A stretch of DNA of 64,000 nt from PGYR01 sp041675005. Lineage in GTDB: Bacteria > Bacteroidota > Ignavibacteria > Kapaibacteriales > UBA2268. The position numbers and the translations under genes are program-made. The stretch is taken from contig JBAYUQ010000018.1 in NCBI GenBank assembly GCA_041675005.1, positions 1 through 64,000 of the forward strand. The letters run 5' to 3'. The notes under the pieces were generated by a model. The model was not told the origin of the DNA and did not search any database. It was given only the letters and a program-made list of their open reading frames with translations. Below are positions 13,866-22,498 of this stretch, one piece after another (within the stretch, counting starts at the first letter, position 1; every line of letters begins with the position of its first letter).

Positions 13866-14308
13866 TGCTATATATTGATTTAGTATATATTAAAGCAAGG
13901 GTTGATGATACCACTTTAAAAAACCTTACTAAGGAAAAAGGTGGTGCCGATGAGATTGATGAAGCTCTAGTAACAGCAAGAATTGCTGATGCTGAGAGTT
14001 TAGTTGACTCTAAGCTAGTTAAAAGGTACTCAGTACCTTTAACTACTGCCCCTGCTAATATAAAGCAAATCACTTATGACATAACTCTATACTACTTATA
14101 TAAGACACATCGAACCCATAAAATGGATGAAGAGATAAAGTTTGGCTACGAACAAGCAATTAAAGAGCTGAATAGAATCGAAGACGGAAAGAGTAACCTA
14201 GTTGGGGTGAGTGAATTAACATCCTCACCCAGCAAGGTGCTTGTTTATACAAATACTAAGGCAAGTGACAGGAAGTTTAATAAATCTTTCTTAACAGCTA
14301 ACAGATGA
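13865..14308 (+). CDS. Mu gp36-like head-tail connector (DUF1320)
   Basis: This 147-aa protein shows the family's hallmark helices: A-R-I-A-D-A-E-S-L-V-D-S-K-L-V-K-R-Y, V-P-L, P-A-N-I-K-Q-I-T-Y-D-I-T-L-Y-Y-L-Y-K. The DUF1320 family (Mu gp36) is an adaptor of the head-tail junction with the gp6-like fold. The next gene is gp37-like, the order seen in Mu. The start overlaps the stop of the cement gene by one base, and its own stop overlaps the next start by 4. Confidence 0.82.
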   Translation: MLYIDLVYIKARVDDTTLKNLTKEKGGADEIDEALVTARIADAESLVDSKLVKRYSVPLTTAPANIKQITYDITLYYLYKTHRTHKMDEEIKFGYEQAIKELNRIEDGKSNLVGVSELTSSPSKVLVYTNTKASDRKFNKSFLTANR

Positions 14309-14751
14309 TAAAGCAACAGAAACAAGCATTAATCACAGCATTAGTAAACGCTGGATTTTCAAATACAAATGTTCTTTCAAAGATATTTCCTAAATCTATA
14401 GAAGAAGCAGAGCGATTATCATTGGATGCATCGGGTTCTAATGCTACTATTTATGTTTGCTATTCGGGTAGAGATTGGAATGAGACGGCAAGAAAAAAAA
14501 TAAAAGCAGGTGGAATTCCAGGTGGTTTTCCTGCTCTGCTATTTTCTTTGTTTGTGTACTCTCAACATATCGACAGCGATGAAGATAATGATATAGAGAC
14601 ACTGACAGATAAAATTGCAGAAGTTCTTTATAAAAATGGATACACTTTACTGAGTGACCAAGCATCACCTGTTCCAACCTCGAACGGTGATTTGTATGAG
14701 ATTATATTTAATGTAAGTATAAACCAAAGATATGACGGTGGTACAGTTTAA
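14305..14751 (+). CDS. Mu gp37-like neck protein (DUF1834-type)
   Basis: A 148-aa protein following the gp36-like gene with an ATGA overlap. It has alternating strands with a conserved-looking V-Y-S-Q-H-I segment and a final strand pair (G-D-L-Y-E-I-I-F-N-V-S-I-N-Q-R-Y). That is the shape of gp37/DUF1834 tail-terminator or neck proteins, which close the tail before it joins the head. Assignment rests on order and secondary-structure pattern, so it is moderate. Confidence 0.65.
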   Translation: MIKQQKQALITALVNAGFSNTNVLSKIFPKSIEEAERLSLDASGSNATIYVCYSGRDWNETARKKIKAGGIPGGFPALLFSLFVYSQHIDSDEDNDIETLTDKIAEVLYKNGYTLLSDQASPVPTSNGDLYEIIFNVSINQRYDGGTV

Positions 14752-14752
14752 T

Positions 14753-15163
14753 ATGGTAGCTCAAGAAATCGCTTTAATAATTGGAATCATACTAAGTTGG
14801 CTGAGTTCATTAGCAATTGCCTTAAAGCATAATAATGAAAAGAAGGCAATAGAGAATAAATTCAATAATGAAATTAATGCCTTAAAAAATACAGTCAGTT
14901 TAAATGAAGGAAAAATTGAGTCTAACAAATCCCTTATTCATGCTTTAAAAGCTGACAATAAGCACGCTTTTGAACTATTAGAAAAGCATGGCAGGGATTC
15001 ACAAGAAGCTTTGCTAAGAGAAATCAAAGAAAGCAATAAGCTATTAGCAGACTTAAATGCACACATTATCAGGTTCGAAGAAGGACAGAAAACTCAATGG
15101 AAAACATTAGAGACACACAGTAGAAAAATTGAAAACCTAGAACAAAAGGTAAGAAAACAATGA
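14753..15163 (+). CDS. single-TM coiled-coil protein of the lysis cassette (holin or spanin-like)
   Basis: I choose ATG 14753, just after the upstream stop; an ATG at 14732 lies inside that gene. The 136-aa product has one N-terminal membrane helix (about residues 4-24, A-L-I-I-G-I-I-L-S-W-L-S-S-L-A-I-A-L) and then a continuous charged coiled coil to the end. It ends 4 bases into the lysozyme gene. Position and shape suit an inner-membrane spanin (i-spanin) or an XhlA-type lysis helper. No separate outer-membrane spanin lipoprotein is visible nearby. Confidence 0.6.
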   Translation: MVAQEIALIIGIILSWLSSLAIALKHNNEKKAIENKFNNEINALKNTVSLNEGKIESNKSLIHALKADNKHAFELLEKHGRDSQEALLREIKESNKLLADLNAHIIRFEEGQKTQWKTLETHSRKIENLEQKVRKQ

Positions 15164-15723
15164 CAACATCAGAAAAATACAGTCCAGAATTCGCAAATGC
15201 GGTTAAAATCACACTCGAAAAAGAGGGTGTATTTGCTAATGATAAAGCAGATGCAGGCGGAGAGACTAAGTATGGTATTTCTCAACGGTTCTTAGATGGT
15301 ATAAAGTACCCTAAAAAAGCAAGGGATATCACTAAAGATGAAGCAATCGACCTTTATTACATCCATTTTTGGAAAAGATGTAACAGCGAAAGACTCCATC
15401 CAGGTGTTTCATTATTCCTCTTTGATTATGCTGTTAATTCTGGAGTTGGGACTGCTTGTAAGGCACTTCAACGAGTGATTAATTACGAGCCACAAAACGA
15501 TATTGAAGTAGATGGTGCAATAGGCAATGAGACGATTAAAGAATTAAACAAGATACTTAAAAAGCCAAGTGGATATGCTGCCGTTATTCAAGCTTTATCT
15601 ACGGTAAGAGGGAAACTATTTATCAATATAATCGAAAAGAGACCCGATCAAGGTGTGTTTTTTAGAGGATGGTTACGAAGACTATGGGAAATAACAGAAA
15701 TAGCACAGAGCTTAAACAGATAA
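15160..15723 (+). CDS. endolysin, GH108 N-acetylmuramidase with C-terminal peptidoglycan-binding domain
   Basis: This 187-aa protein begins with the GH108 signature E-K-E-G-V-F-A-N-D-K-A-D-A-G-G-E-T-K-Y-G-I-S, split here (residues ~25-46), whose E-G glutamate is catalytic. F-W-K-R-C follows, then a PG_binding_3-like region (V-D-G-A-I-G-N-E-T-I-K-E-L). It cleaves the glycan backbone of peptidoglycan at the end of infection. No signal peptide, so it needs a holin; candidate membrane proteins lie on both sides. It overlaps the previous gene by 4 and the next by about 40 bases. Confidence 0.88.
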   Translation: MTTSEKYSPEFANAVKITLEKEGVFANDKADAGGETKYGISQRFLDGIKYPKKARDITKDEAIDLYYIHFWKRCNSERLHPGVSLFLFDYAVNSGVGTACKALQRVINYEPQNDIEVDGAIGNETIKELNKILKKPSGYAAVIQALSTVRGKLFINIIEKRPDQGVFFRGWLRRLWEITEIAQSLNR

Positions 15724-16151
15724 CGTTCGCTCCAATTGCAAAAGAGCCCATAGAGTTGAAAAGGGACTTAGATATTGAAAAATACAAACAGAAGTTTGAA
15801 GAAGTCTTAGACCCTTATCCAGATCGTTGGAAATTGAATTTTTTTGAGAAGATGAGTGTATGGATTGGCAAGGGAGCCAAGTATGCAGAATTAATTTTTA
15901 TAGTGATAACATTTATAACAAAAATAGGTGGCACAATGGCTACAACAAATGATAAAAAAACAACTAGAATAGGTATAATCAGAGGTGTTATAGCTGCTAT
16001 CGTGAGTATAGTAACCCTATTCTTTGCTGTAGATATCCCAGCTGAACTTCAAACAACGCTAGTTGGAGTAGTCGCTGGATTGTGGAGTATCTTCGAAATA
16101 ATACAGGGCTTCTTTACAAACAAATCAGACCAGATTGAAGAAGGAAAATAA
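15684..16151 (+). CDS. multi-TM lysis membrane protein (probable holin), possible dual start
   Basis: ATG 15684 gives a 155-aa product overlapping the endolysin gene by 40 bases. It has a cytoplasmic N-terminus and membrane helices about Y-A-E-L-I-F-I-V-I-T-F, I-G-I-I-R-G-V-I-A-A-I-V-S-I-V-T and L-V-G-V-V-A-G-L-W-S-I-F, the last two separated by a short periplasmic loop. An in-frame ATG at 15936 after AGGTGGCACA would give a 71-residue, two-TM, basic-ended protein of typical small-holin size. One gene could therefore encode holin and antiholin. Family not recognised. Confidence 0.6.
   Translation: MGNNRNSTELKQITFAPIAKEPIELKRDLDIEKYKQKFEEVLDPYPDRWKLNFFEKMSVWIGKGAKYAELIFIVITFITKIGGTMATTNDKKTTRIGIIRGVIAAIVSIVTLFFAVDIPAELQTTLVGVVAGLWSIFEIIQGFFTNKSDQIEEGK
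15936..16151 (+). CDS. nested small holin from internal start (predicted)
   Basis: The internal ATG begins MATTNDKKTTRIGIIRGVIA and encodes two membrane helices and a charged tail. A GGTGG element lies 5 bases before it. Size (71 aa), charge and location just after the endolysin are what a class II holin would show; the longer product adds a membrane segment and an N-terminal domain that could delay lysis. Predicted from sequence only. Confidence 0.4.
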   Translation: MATTNDKKTTRIGIIRGVIAAIVSIVTLFFAVDIPAELQTTLVGVVAGLWSIFEIIQGFFTNKSDQIEEGK

Positions 16152-16155
16152 GCAT

Positions 16156-16281
16156 TTGGGATTCTTTAATAAAGGAATCACAATAAAGTGGTCTTGGATA
16201 AGAAAGTTAATTGATCTTCTAATTAAGGCACGAGATAAAAGGAGAATGAGAAATGTCAAGAATAATCAAAACAACAGCTGA
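16156..16281 (+). CDS. possible 41-aa basic small protein (TTG start)
   Basis: A TTG at 16156, with GAAGGA about 12 bases upstream, opens a 41-codon frame (GFFNKGITIKWSWIRKLIDL, then L-I-K-A-R-D-K-R-R). It overlaps the start of the next gene by 29 bases. The amphipathic, Arg/Lys-rich helix looks peptide-like, but the gene could equally be chance in a 101-bp gap. Reported with low confidence. Confidence 0.25.
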   Translation: MGFFNKGITIKWSWIRKLIDLLIKARDKRRMRNVKNNQNNS

Positions 16282-16621
16282 AGTAATTACAACCGACTGG
16301 GAATCAGATTGGTATAATGCCGACAGTAAAAGCGATTCTGATAAAGAGGTTGCTTCTAATGGTACTACTCCTAAAGAATTTATAGTTCAAGCTGGTCTAT
16401 TAGATGTCACAGGTACCCCTGATGCAAATAGTAAAATTCAGATACTAAGCACCATACAAGGACAATCTGAGACAATCGAATATGAACAAGCCATAACAGC
16501 AGATAACATAAACGATGCCTGGAGTTTTGATGGTATTAAAGGGAATGCAATTAAAGTTAAGGCCTTTATTGGTGGTCTGGATAGTTTCAAATTAGCTGTT
16601 GATTATGATGCGATATACTAA
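16253..16621 (+). CDS. virion structural protein, beta-rich, unknown
   Basis: This 122-aa protein has a good SD (AAAAGGAGAATGAGAAATG). It has no signal or membrane segment and consists mostly of predicted beta strands. Its stop overlaps the next start by one base. Between the lysis cassette and the tail genes, it is probably a virion surface or neck-decoration protein. No family recognised. Confidence 0.6.
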   Translation: MSRIIKTTAEVITTDWESDWYNADSKSDSDKEVASNGTTPKEFIVQAGLLDVTGTPDANSKIQILSTIQGQSETIEYEQAITADNINDAWSFDGIKGNAIKVKAFIGGLDSFKLAVDYDAIY

Positions 16622-17700
16622 TGGATGTACAAAAACACGACCTAGCAACAAACAAAAGTAAACTAGGACAAGTTGAACTAGCAGATATTAGCGATGCTGC
16701 AAAAGATGCTCTTGGTGGTTCTGAACTAGATAACGCATACAGAACCCTATATGTAAGCCAAGATTTCGCAGTAGGCGGTGCTTTTTACGATGATTTAGGC
16801 GATGCTATTACTTACGCAAACACTTTAGCATACAATGTTCTTATACAAATTTACCCAGGGACTTACACCGGTAACTACTATCTAGACCCGAATGTTATAT
16901 TATACTTTATGCCTGAGACAATTGGGGTGGCTAGTGATAAGACTATTCCATTCTTAAATTTCACAGCTGGGGCAAAGGTTTACGGACACTTGAATATCGA
17001 ATATGTCATTACGAGTGGCTATGCTGTCTCATTAGAAAGGAACTGTATATTCGAGGCGAGTGGTTGTATGTTAGGGAGTGATGCCATTGTAATTAATGAT
17101 CTAGGTGGCTCAGCTATTGACATTCAAATTAGAGTCAAAGAACTTGGACACGTTAATATAATTGGATTAGTTGGCAATGCATATATAGAATCTGATAAGT
17201 TCTCACAATTAACCTTTGCAGGGGCTTATAAGTGCTCTGTAAATTGCAAACTATTTGAAAAGAATTTAACGGTTTCGAGTGGCGAAGTTTACTTAAATAC
17301 TGATAGGTATTTCAAAGAGACTGGAACTATATTCGACATTTTGGGCGGTGTAACTGTAGCAAACGGAAGGGTTGACAATTACGCAGATGTTACGGATTCG
17401 GGAACAGGGGACGGTCATATTGCTAAGATTGTATCAGGCACTCTGAAACTTCATGATTTCTTTGCTAAAAATGGTGGCGGTGGTGTTATTTGGGGCGGTG
17501 CTTTAGGTGTACTAGTAATTGCGAACTCTGTACTACAAGCAGTAGTCGGTGGTGGTGGTGGCTCTTCAGACACAGTATCTGGGTTAGTTGGCTTTACTGT
17601 TCGGTATTCGGGTAATACTGGAATAAACACAGCCACAGCAGGTGGTATTACAGAGCAAGTAATAACGAATAAGATACTAGATGCGGCAATAACAATTTAG
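16621..17700 (+). CDS. putative tail fibre / receptor-binding protein with beta-helix
   Basis: The 359-aa product begins with a short helical anchor (residues ~1-35). It continues with Y-R-T-L-Y-V-S and I-Y-P-G-T-Y-T-G-N-Y, typical of a right-handed parallel beta-helix entry, followed by many short strands. Near the C-terminus are two glycine runs (G-G-G-G-V-I-W-G-G and G-G-G-G-G-S-S). Phage host-recognition or spike proteins commonly look like this. It overlaps the previous gene by one base. No catalytic depolymerase motif is evident by eye. Confidence 0.6.
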   Translation: MDVQKHDLATNKSKLGQVELADISDAAKDALGGSELDNAYRTLYVSQDFAVGGAFYDDLGDAITYANTLAYNVLIQIYPGTYTGNYYLDPNVILYFMPETIGVASDKTIPFLNFTAGAKVYGHLNIEYVITSGYAVSLERNCIFEASGCMLGSDAIVINDLGGSAIDIQIRVKELGHVNIIGLVGNAYIESDKFSQLTFAGAYKCSVNCKLFEKNLTVSSGEVYLNTDRYFKETGTIFDILGGVTVANGRVDNYADVTDSGTGDGHIAKIVSGTLKLHDFFAKNGGGGVIWGGALGVLVIANSVLQAVVGGGGGSSDTVSGLVGFTVRYSGNTGINTATAGGITEQVITNKILDAAITI

Positions 17701-17737
17701 ATAATTAAAATTTTACAATTAATAAGGAGATAAAGCA

Positions 17738-18418
17738 ATGGCTTTACAAACAACAGCAGATATAATTGGTGGCGGTGGCTCAGGTGCCGTTCGATTACTT
17801 TTCCCAGGAGTAACTGATTATCAAATTACTGATTGGGATGCAGACACAGTCGATTTAACAGGAATACTTAGTTTCAAAAATGAAATTGGGAATAAGAGAA
17901 AAGCAACTGAAAACGCATCTGAGAGAACTATTAAAGGCGTAAATGTCAGAGTAGCTAAAAGAGACAAAACTATTGACGGTGTTACAGGGGCAGAAGTTGC
18001 AGCTGAGGGACAAAACTCATTTGCTGAAATTGGTTTTTATGCAAATGATTCCATTTTAGCTAAAGTTAAATCTGCAATAAATAGTTCTAATCAGCCAGTT
18101 ATTGCTATATGGTCAAGCGGTGAGGTTGCAGGCACATTATCAAAAGACAAACATTTACTTGGTTATATAGAAGGCAATCTTGGAGAAGAAGAAGTGGAAG
18201 GTATCAACAAATATACAATTAAAGTTGTTGGTGGTGTAGGATTTACGGAAGATGATTCTGCTGAGACTGGATATATCGCAGCATTCAAAACTACTCCAGG
18301 TCTTTTGGCTGCAGATGGATTTGATGACACTACTGAAGCAGTAACTTTAACAGATGTTACAGCTCCGAATTTAACAACTCTATTATCAGGTGAAATACTA
18401 GAAGTAACTAGAGCATAA
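17738..18418 (+). CDS. major tail tube protein (probable)
   Basis: A 226-aa protein with a strong SD (AAGGAGATAAAGCAATG) and its own terminator immediately after, both signs of high expression. It is beta-rich, with an N-terminal T-A-D-I-I-G-G-G-G-S-G-A and a central barrel-like set of strands. Tail tube proteins of long-tailed phages have this size and sit before the chaperone and tape-measure genes. No contractile sheath gene is seen. Function assigned by context. Confidence 0.55.
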   Translation: MALQTTADIIGGGGSGAVRLLFPGVTDYQITDWDADTVDLTGILSFKNEIGNKRKATENASERTIKGVNVRVAKRDKTIDGVTGAEVAAEGQNSFAEIGFYANDSILAKVKSAINSSNQPVIAIWSSGEVAGTLSKDKHLLGYIEGNLGEEEVEGINKYTIKVVGGVGFTEDDSAETGYIAAFKTTPGLLAADGFDDTTEAVTLTDVTAPNLTTLLSGEILEVTRA

Positions 18419-18439
18419 TTTAGAATAATACCCATTCTC

Positions 18440-18479
18440 AAGGGTAGGTTAAAAGTCAGATTTAGACCTACCCTTTTTA
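18440..18479 (+). terminator. rho-independent terminator after the tail tube gene
   Basis: AGGGTAGGT (18441-18449) pairs with ACCTACCCT (18466-18474), followed by TTTTTAT. It lies 20 bases after the tail-tube stop and 17 before the next start. It probably acts as a partial stop that raises tube-protein mRNA over downstream tail genes. Confidence 0.8.
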
Positions 18480-18495
18480 TAAAACGACAGACCTA

Positions 18496-20961
18496 ATGGC
18501 TACTTATAGACAAGACGAGACAGAAGATGAATATGGATATGGGCCTTTAACCATTTCCTATATTTTTTCTGATACATGGGACGGACTTTTTGCTTCCGAA
18601 TCTTACGCTATAAATGTAATCGAGCCAGACAAATTAAAATTTAAAAGAGAACAAAAGATTGGACAGCTTGCCCTAGATGAATTCAAATTCAAGGTAAGTG
18701 AAGCCGTATTTAGTAAGGATGATTCAACCCTAGTTGATGACCCAAAAACTCAGTTAGATATAGAGCAAGAATTCCTAAACCTCTGCTTGACAACTGATAA
18801 AGGTTCGTTATTCTATGTTGGTGTATTCTTTAATTCAGGTTCCACACCAGATATATCTGAAGCAAAATACCTAGGAGCAGTTAACTCTAAATCAAGTTTT
18901 GATGATTTATACTGGCCTGGTGACGGGGAATATGGAGTTACTCCCACACCAGTGAGAGAATATAGTTTTGAGTGCTTACCAAGTGAAGAAGCAATATTTG
19001 ATGAATTTAAGTTGTCTGAAATTGTTGCAGCTATAGACCCAACTTGGGAAAGTACTTTTGTATTTAACGGTGCAGGGTTTTATAAAGAAGACCCAGTATT
19101 TATAGACCCATTAGAAACAAGAATCCCACGGCTCACTCATCTGCATGGATTACTCAATAAACTTGCAGACGTTTATGAGGGTTTGCTCTTAGCGGGTGGA
19201 TATGGAGTTTGGAGTTTTACTTATAAAGTCTCTAAAATTGACGGTAAGTTTTCCCCTGTACGTTGGGGAAGAGCGTTCGAAAGTAAATTATATGGGCCTA
19301 TAATAGGTGGTAAACTTACTAAAAATGGCACAACTGAATATGACTACAATCGCAGTGGAACTAAAATATATGATGATGAAGCAAGAGAACTGCATGTCTG
19401 TGGCAGTTATATACCAGACTCCGCTTACAAGGTTCCATATATCTCATATAGTGTAGTTAAGCCAGCTACAAATTACCCACCAGACTTTAGAATTGAATAT
19501 AATTCTACATCAGCTGAAGAAGAGCAATGGCAGAATATAGATAGAGTAGATGACACATTTACTGGTTTATTATATAGTCTAGCCACTGACTTAGGAATGT
19601 CCTTAAATTTTGAATTCACTGCACAAAGATCCGTACAAATTGAGTTTGTATCTAAGGCAACTAAAGCTAGTAATTCGAAGATTTACATTAGGGATGTTAT
19701 TAAAGCATCTGGTGAGTTATACGATGCAGAGACAAGGGATGCAAACAGAAAGATTTTAGGATCAATTGGTTACTTACTAAGCGAGCCAATGACACCAGCA
19801 CCAACTTATGATGGTTCTTATGGCATTCCATTTTGTGCAATAGTCAATCAACTAGACCCTCATGTAGCTAAAAACAGTTATCCCAAAGATGCTTTTGATC
19901 CTCCACGAGGAGCGTCTAAAAATATAGTATCAATAGGAGCTTCAGTTTGGGATACACATGGTGATATAAAGTTAAACACAAGCGGACTTAATACAATCAT
20001 TCCCCGACTGAGTGCTAATAATGTCGTTGTATTAAAGGAAACTCAAATCCCTTATAATCTCTACTTATCTGATTCTTCAGGTAATAGGTTTGTATGGGAT
20101 AAGGTAATAGGTAACTCTGTCCCTTATAACTCAACTAGCTTTTCAAACCAGCTGTATATGTTAGTAGATAAGAGAGTAGGCGAAACAAACAGTCCAGCAT
20201 CTTATTTCACACAGGTAGGAAGATTAGAGATTAAGGAAGAAGGAGTAGATAAATATTACTATTCCCTTGCTGACTTTGTAAACGGAACTAACACCAAAGA
20301 CCAAGAAAAATACGGCACAAAATACAAGTTAGATATCCCTTATTTGATGTGTGCTTCAACATCGCCAACAGGTACATCCCCGAGCATATTCAATCTTGGT
20401 ATTGACAAGATAATCGAAATTGATGGACTTGATTTCATAATAGATGATTATGAAGTTGATTTACAAAAAAGAAGTATAAAGTTAGAACTAAGTGCGATAG
20501 GTCGTTTCGATTATGGTGCAGCAGCAGGAAGAGAAGACTTAGGAATTGCTGGACTTTCAATCCCAGCTGAAGTTGACGATTCCCCAGAAGTAATCTCTGG
20601 GTTGACATTAAGAAACTCAGGAATCAAAGATGGAGAATGGGTTTCAAGGATTTCAGCTACTGAAGTTGAAAGGACAGCCCCTTTAGAAGCTCATTATGGT
20701 AGGTTATTAGGGGTAGCAAGGCACGATGCTGATGAAGATGACCAATTGATAGTACAAACATCTGGCGATGTGCTAATTAGTTGGTTGTCGGGGAGTGTAA
20801 ACGATGCAGTGTTTGTTAAAAAAGTATCAGCAACCGAAAATCTCTCTACTACCCCAATTACTACAAAGACTGTTGATGAAGATTTATACGCAGAAGTCGG
20901 CAAGATGGTAGATACAAATATTATGAGAATAGGTATTAAGGAGCATTTTGTAATAGAATGA
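18496..20961 (+). CDS. large tail protein (probable tail-tip or hub component), unknown family
   Basis: This 821-aa protein is mostly predicted beta structure with scattered Asp/Gly loops and no coiled coil or membrane helix. It starts MATYRQDETEDEYGYGPLTI without a clear SD. Its size and its place beside small tail proteins suggest a distal tail or hub protein, which in most siphophages lies downstream of the tape measure rather than upstream as here. I see no protease, lysozyme or lectin motif. The stop overlaps the next start by 4 bases. Confidence 0.55.
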   Translation: MATYRQDETEDEYGYGPLTISYIFSDTWDGLFASESYAINVIEPDKLKFKREQKIGQLALDEFKFKVSEAVFSKDDSTLVDDPKTQLDIEQEFLNLCLTTDKGSLFYVGVFFNSGSTPDISEAKYLGAVNSKSSFDDLYWPGDGEYGVTPTPVREYSFECLPSEEAIFDEFKLSEIVAAIDPTWESTFVFNGAGFYKEDPVFIDPLETRIPRLTHLHGLLNKLADVYEGLLLAGGYGVWSFTYKVSKIDGKFSPVRWGRAFESKLYGPIIGGKLTKNGTTEYDYNRSGTKIYDDEARELHVCGSYIPDSAYKVPYISYSVVKPATNYPPDFRIEYNSTSAEEEQWQNIDRVDDTFTGLLYSLATDLGMSLNFEFTAQRSVQIEFVSKATKASNSKIYIRDVIKASGELYDAETRDANRKILGSIGYLLSEPMTPAPTYDGSYGIPFCAIVNQLDPHVAKNSYPKDAFDPPRGASKNIVSIGASVWDTHGDIKLNTSGLNTIIPRLSANNVVVLKETQIPYNLYLSDSSGNRFVWDKVIGNSVPYNSTSFSNQLYMLVDKRVGETNSPASYFTQVGRLEIKEEGVDKYYYSLADFVNGTNTKDQEKYGTKYKLDIPYLMCASTSPTGTSPSIFNLGIDKIIEIDGLDFIIDDYEVDLQKRSIKLELSAIGRFDYGAAAGREDLGIAGLSIPAEVDDSPEVISGLTLRNSGIKDGEWVSRISATEVERTAPLEAHYGRLLGVARHDADEDDQLIVQTSGDVLISWLSGSVNDAVFVKKVSATENLSTTPITTKTVDEDLYAEVGKMVDTNIMRIGIKEHFVIE

Positions 20962-21335
20962 GTATTTATATAAAATATACCAATGACAATTGGATTACCA
21001 ACACTAAGGTTACTATTAATCCCATTTTGGATAGAGAGATTTCAGCTGTATCAAAAGAGATTGGAGATACATTAAGAGGTTTTGGTTACTCACACAAACG
21101 GTATTCTAAAACCAAACGGCTCATAAAAATATCTGCAGATGATTTAGACACTTCATTACAAAAACAAAAAATTAGAGCGATATGGACAGCAGGAGCACTC
21201 AAATATTCTCCTGATGATGTGACATATACTGATGTAATACTCGATAAAGATGGCGATTACAGTCCAGAATACATTGATGATGATGAAAATTTAGAAGAAG
21301 TTGAATTGAAATTAACATATAGAGTACCTGATTAA
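20958..21335 (+). CDS. small tail protein, unknown
   Basis: A 125-aa protein overlapping the 821-aa tail protein by 4 bases and the next gene by 1. It is beta-rich with an acidic C-terminal part (Y-I-D-D-D-E-N-L-E-E-V-E-L-K). Coupling on both sides places it in the tail-assembly chain. Function not recognised. Confidence 0.55.
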   Translation: MSIYIKYTNDNWITNTKVTINPILDREISAVSKEIGDTLRGFGYSHKRYSKTKRLIKISADDLDTSLQKQKIRAIWTAGALKYSPDDVTYTDVILDKDGDYSPEYIDDDENLEEVELKLTYRVPD

Positions 21336-21823
21336 TGCCAGTATTTAATGTAAACAATCTACAAGGATGGAAGCATCTCCCAATTGACGGCATTGTCTTT
21401 TTCTATAATGATAGTGATGACGATGATGACAAGGTTACAGTTAGGAATATACTTGAAGGTGCCTCATGGTCTATCGAAGAAATAAAGAGTAAGTACAAAG
21501 ATAGAAATGGAGTATCTAGATTAGTAGGATTACAGTTAAAGGGAAGCATTGTTTTGTTAGAGAATAAGACCTATTTATTGGGTGCAATGCCCTTTTATAT
21601 GCAATCTAATAACCCAGTCGATATACTAATAGCATTAAAAGGTACATACTCTAATGCTGATGAATTTATGTTCAGGTTCAATTTGAATACAGGCAAGTTT
21701 GCAAGTTTTGCAACTACTATCACTACTTTATCTAGTGATGGAGAAGATACAAAAATTAAAATAGATTTTTCGGGACGAGTACATATAGACCGATTAAATT
21801 TAAGTCCAACATATACATTATAG
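21335..21823 (+). CDS. small tail protein with acidic segment, unknown
   Basis: This 162-aa protein starts on the last base of the previous stop. A highly acidic stretch (Y-N-D-S-D-D-D-D-D-K) near residue 30 is followed by alternating strands. Minor tail proteins near the chaperone gene are often of this kind. No family recognised, and no membrane or signal segment. Confidence 0.55.
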   Translation: MPVFNVNNLQGWKHLPIDGIVFFYNDSDDDDDKVTVRNILEGASWSIEEIKSKYKDRNGVSRLVGLQLKGSIVLLENKTYLLGAMPFYMQSNNPVDILIALKGTYSNADEFMFRFNLNTGKFASFATTITTLSSDGEDTKIKIDFSGRVHIDRLNLSPTYTL

Positions 21824-21832
21824 GAGTTAGAA

Positions 21833-22498
21833 ATGTCAGAAGAACAGACCAACTATGACAATTTACAAGCTAGCTTAGAACAGTTAGAAGAAGAAATCGA
21901 GATTCCAATCAGGAAGCCGAATGGCGATATAGTTAACGTTTACTATCAATTCAAGAACCTTAATTACAGACAAATAGAATCAACTAAGATTTGTATGCTT
22001 GTCTGGGATGAGAAACTAAGAAATTTACCTACTACTATTGCTACTCTGCAGCAAGCTCTATTTGAAGAAGCTGATGTTAGAGGAATGGCAATGATATTAT
22101 ATACCAAAGATGCCAAAGGAAATCCAGAGCCATTCACAGGCGGAGATATTAAAAAGCATCGACCTTACGAACTATTAAATTATACAAATGGCGATCAGTA
22201 TGATACACTTACGATGTGCCGTAATTTTTTTTTAAGCAAATGGGGCGTTACCTCGTTCGATTTCAAGGGTCAATTTCTAGATACAGTCAAATTACTAATG
22301 ACCCATCAAATGGAAAACATCCAAGAGATGATGGTAAAAGCGATAGCAAGCAAAGGATACTCCAAGAAACAGCAGAAGGACATAACGGAGCTTATACAAT
22401 CACTCTTGACGCAATCATTAGTGAACACCTCTCAAGTGGATTCATCAGGACAGTCTGTGCCAGACTCGGATACAAAAGAGAAGAAGTCTACTCAATGA
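21833..22498 (+). CDS. tail assembly chaperone (gpG-like zero-frame product)
   Basis: The 221-aa protein is acidic and helical, with a good SD (TAGGAGTTAGAAATG). It lies two genes before the tape measure, the normal place for the chaperone that coats tape-measure protein before tail-tube assembly. At 22228-22234 it contains T-TTT-TTA, a canonical -1 slippery site in the correct frame. The -1 frame then stays open to 22596, so a 254-aa fusion (GT-like) is predicted. The 0-frame product ends E-K-K-S-T-Q after a Ser/Gln-rich tail. Confidence 0.7.
   Translation: MSEEQTNYDNLQASLEQLEEEIEIPIRKPNGDIVNVYYQFKNLNYRQIESTKICMLVWDEKLRNLPTTIATLQQALFEEADVRGMAMILYTKDAKGNPEPFTGGDIKKHRPYELLNYTNGDQYDTLTMCRNFFLSKWGVTSFDFKGQFLDTVKLLMTHQMENIQEMMVKAIASKGYSKKQQKDITELIQSLLTQSLVNTSQVDSSGQSVPDSDTKEKKSTQ
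22228..22234 (+). other. probable programmed -1 frameshift site in the tail chaperone
   Basis: Within a run of nine T, the 0-frame reads ...TTT TTA AGC, i.e. the heptamer T TTT TTA of X-XXY-YYZ form. In the -1 frame there is a TAA just upstream (22222-22224) and then no stop until 22594-22596. The new C-terminus ends in a charged helix (V-H-V-M-D-I-L-I-H-E-A-E-A-E-L-E-R-R-K). lambda-like G/GT genes use the same mechanism. Slippage in a homopolymer during sequencing or transcription is the main alternative. Confidence 0.55.
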
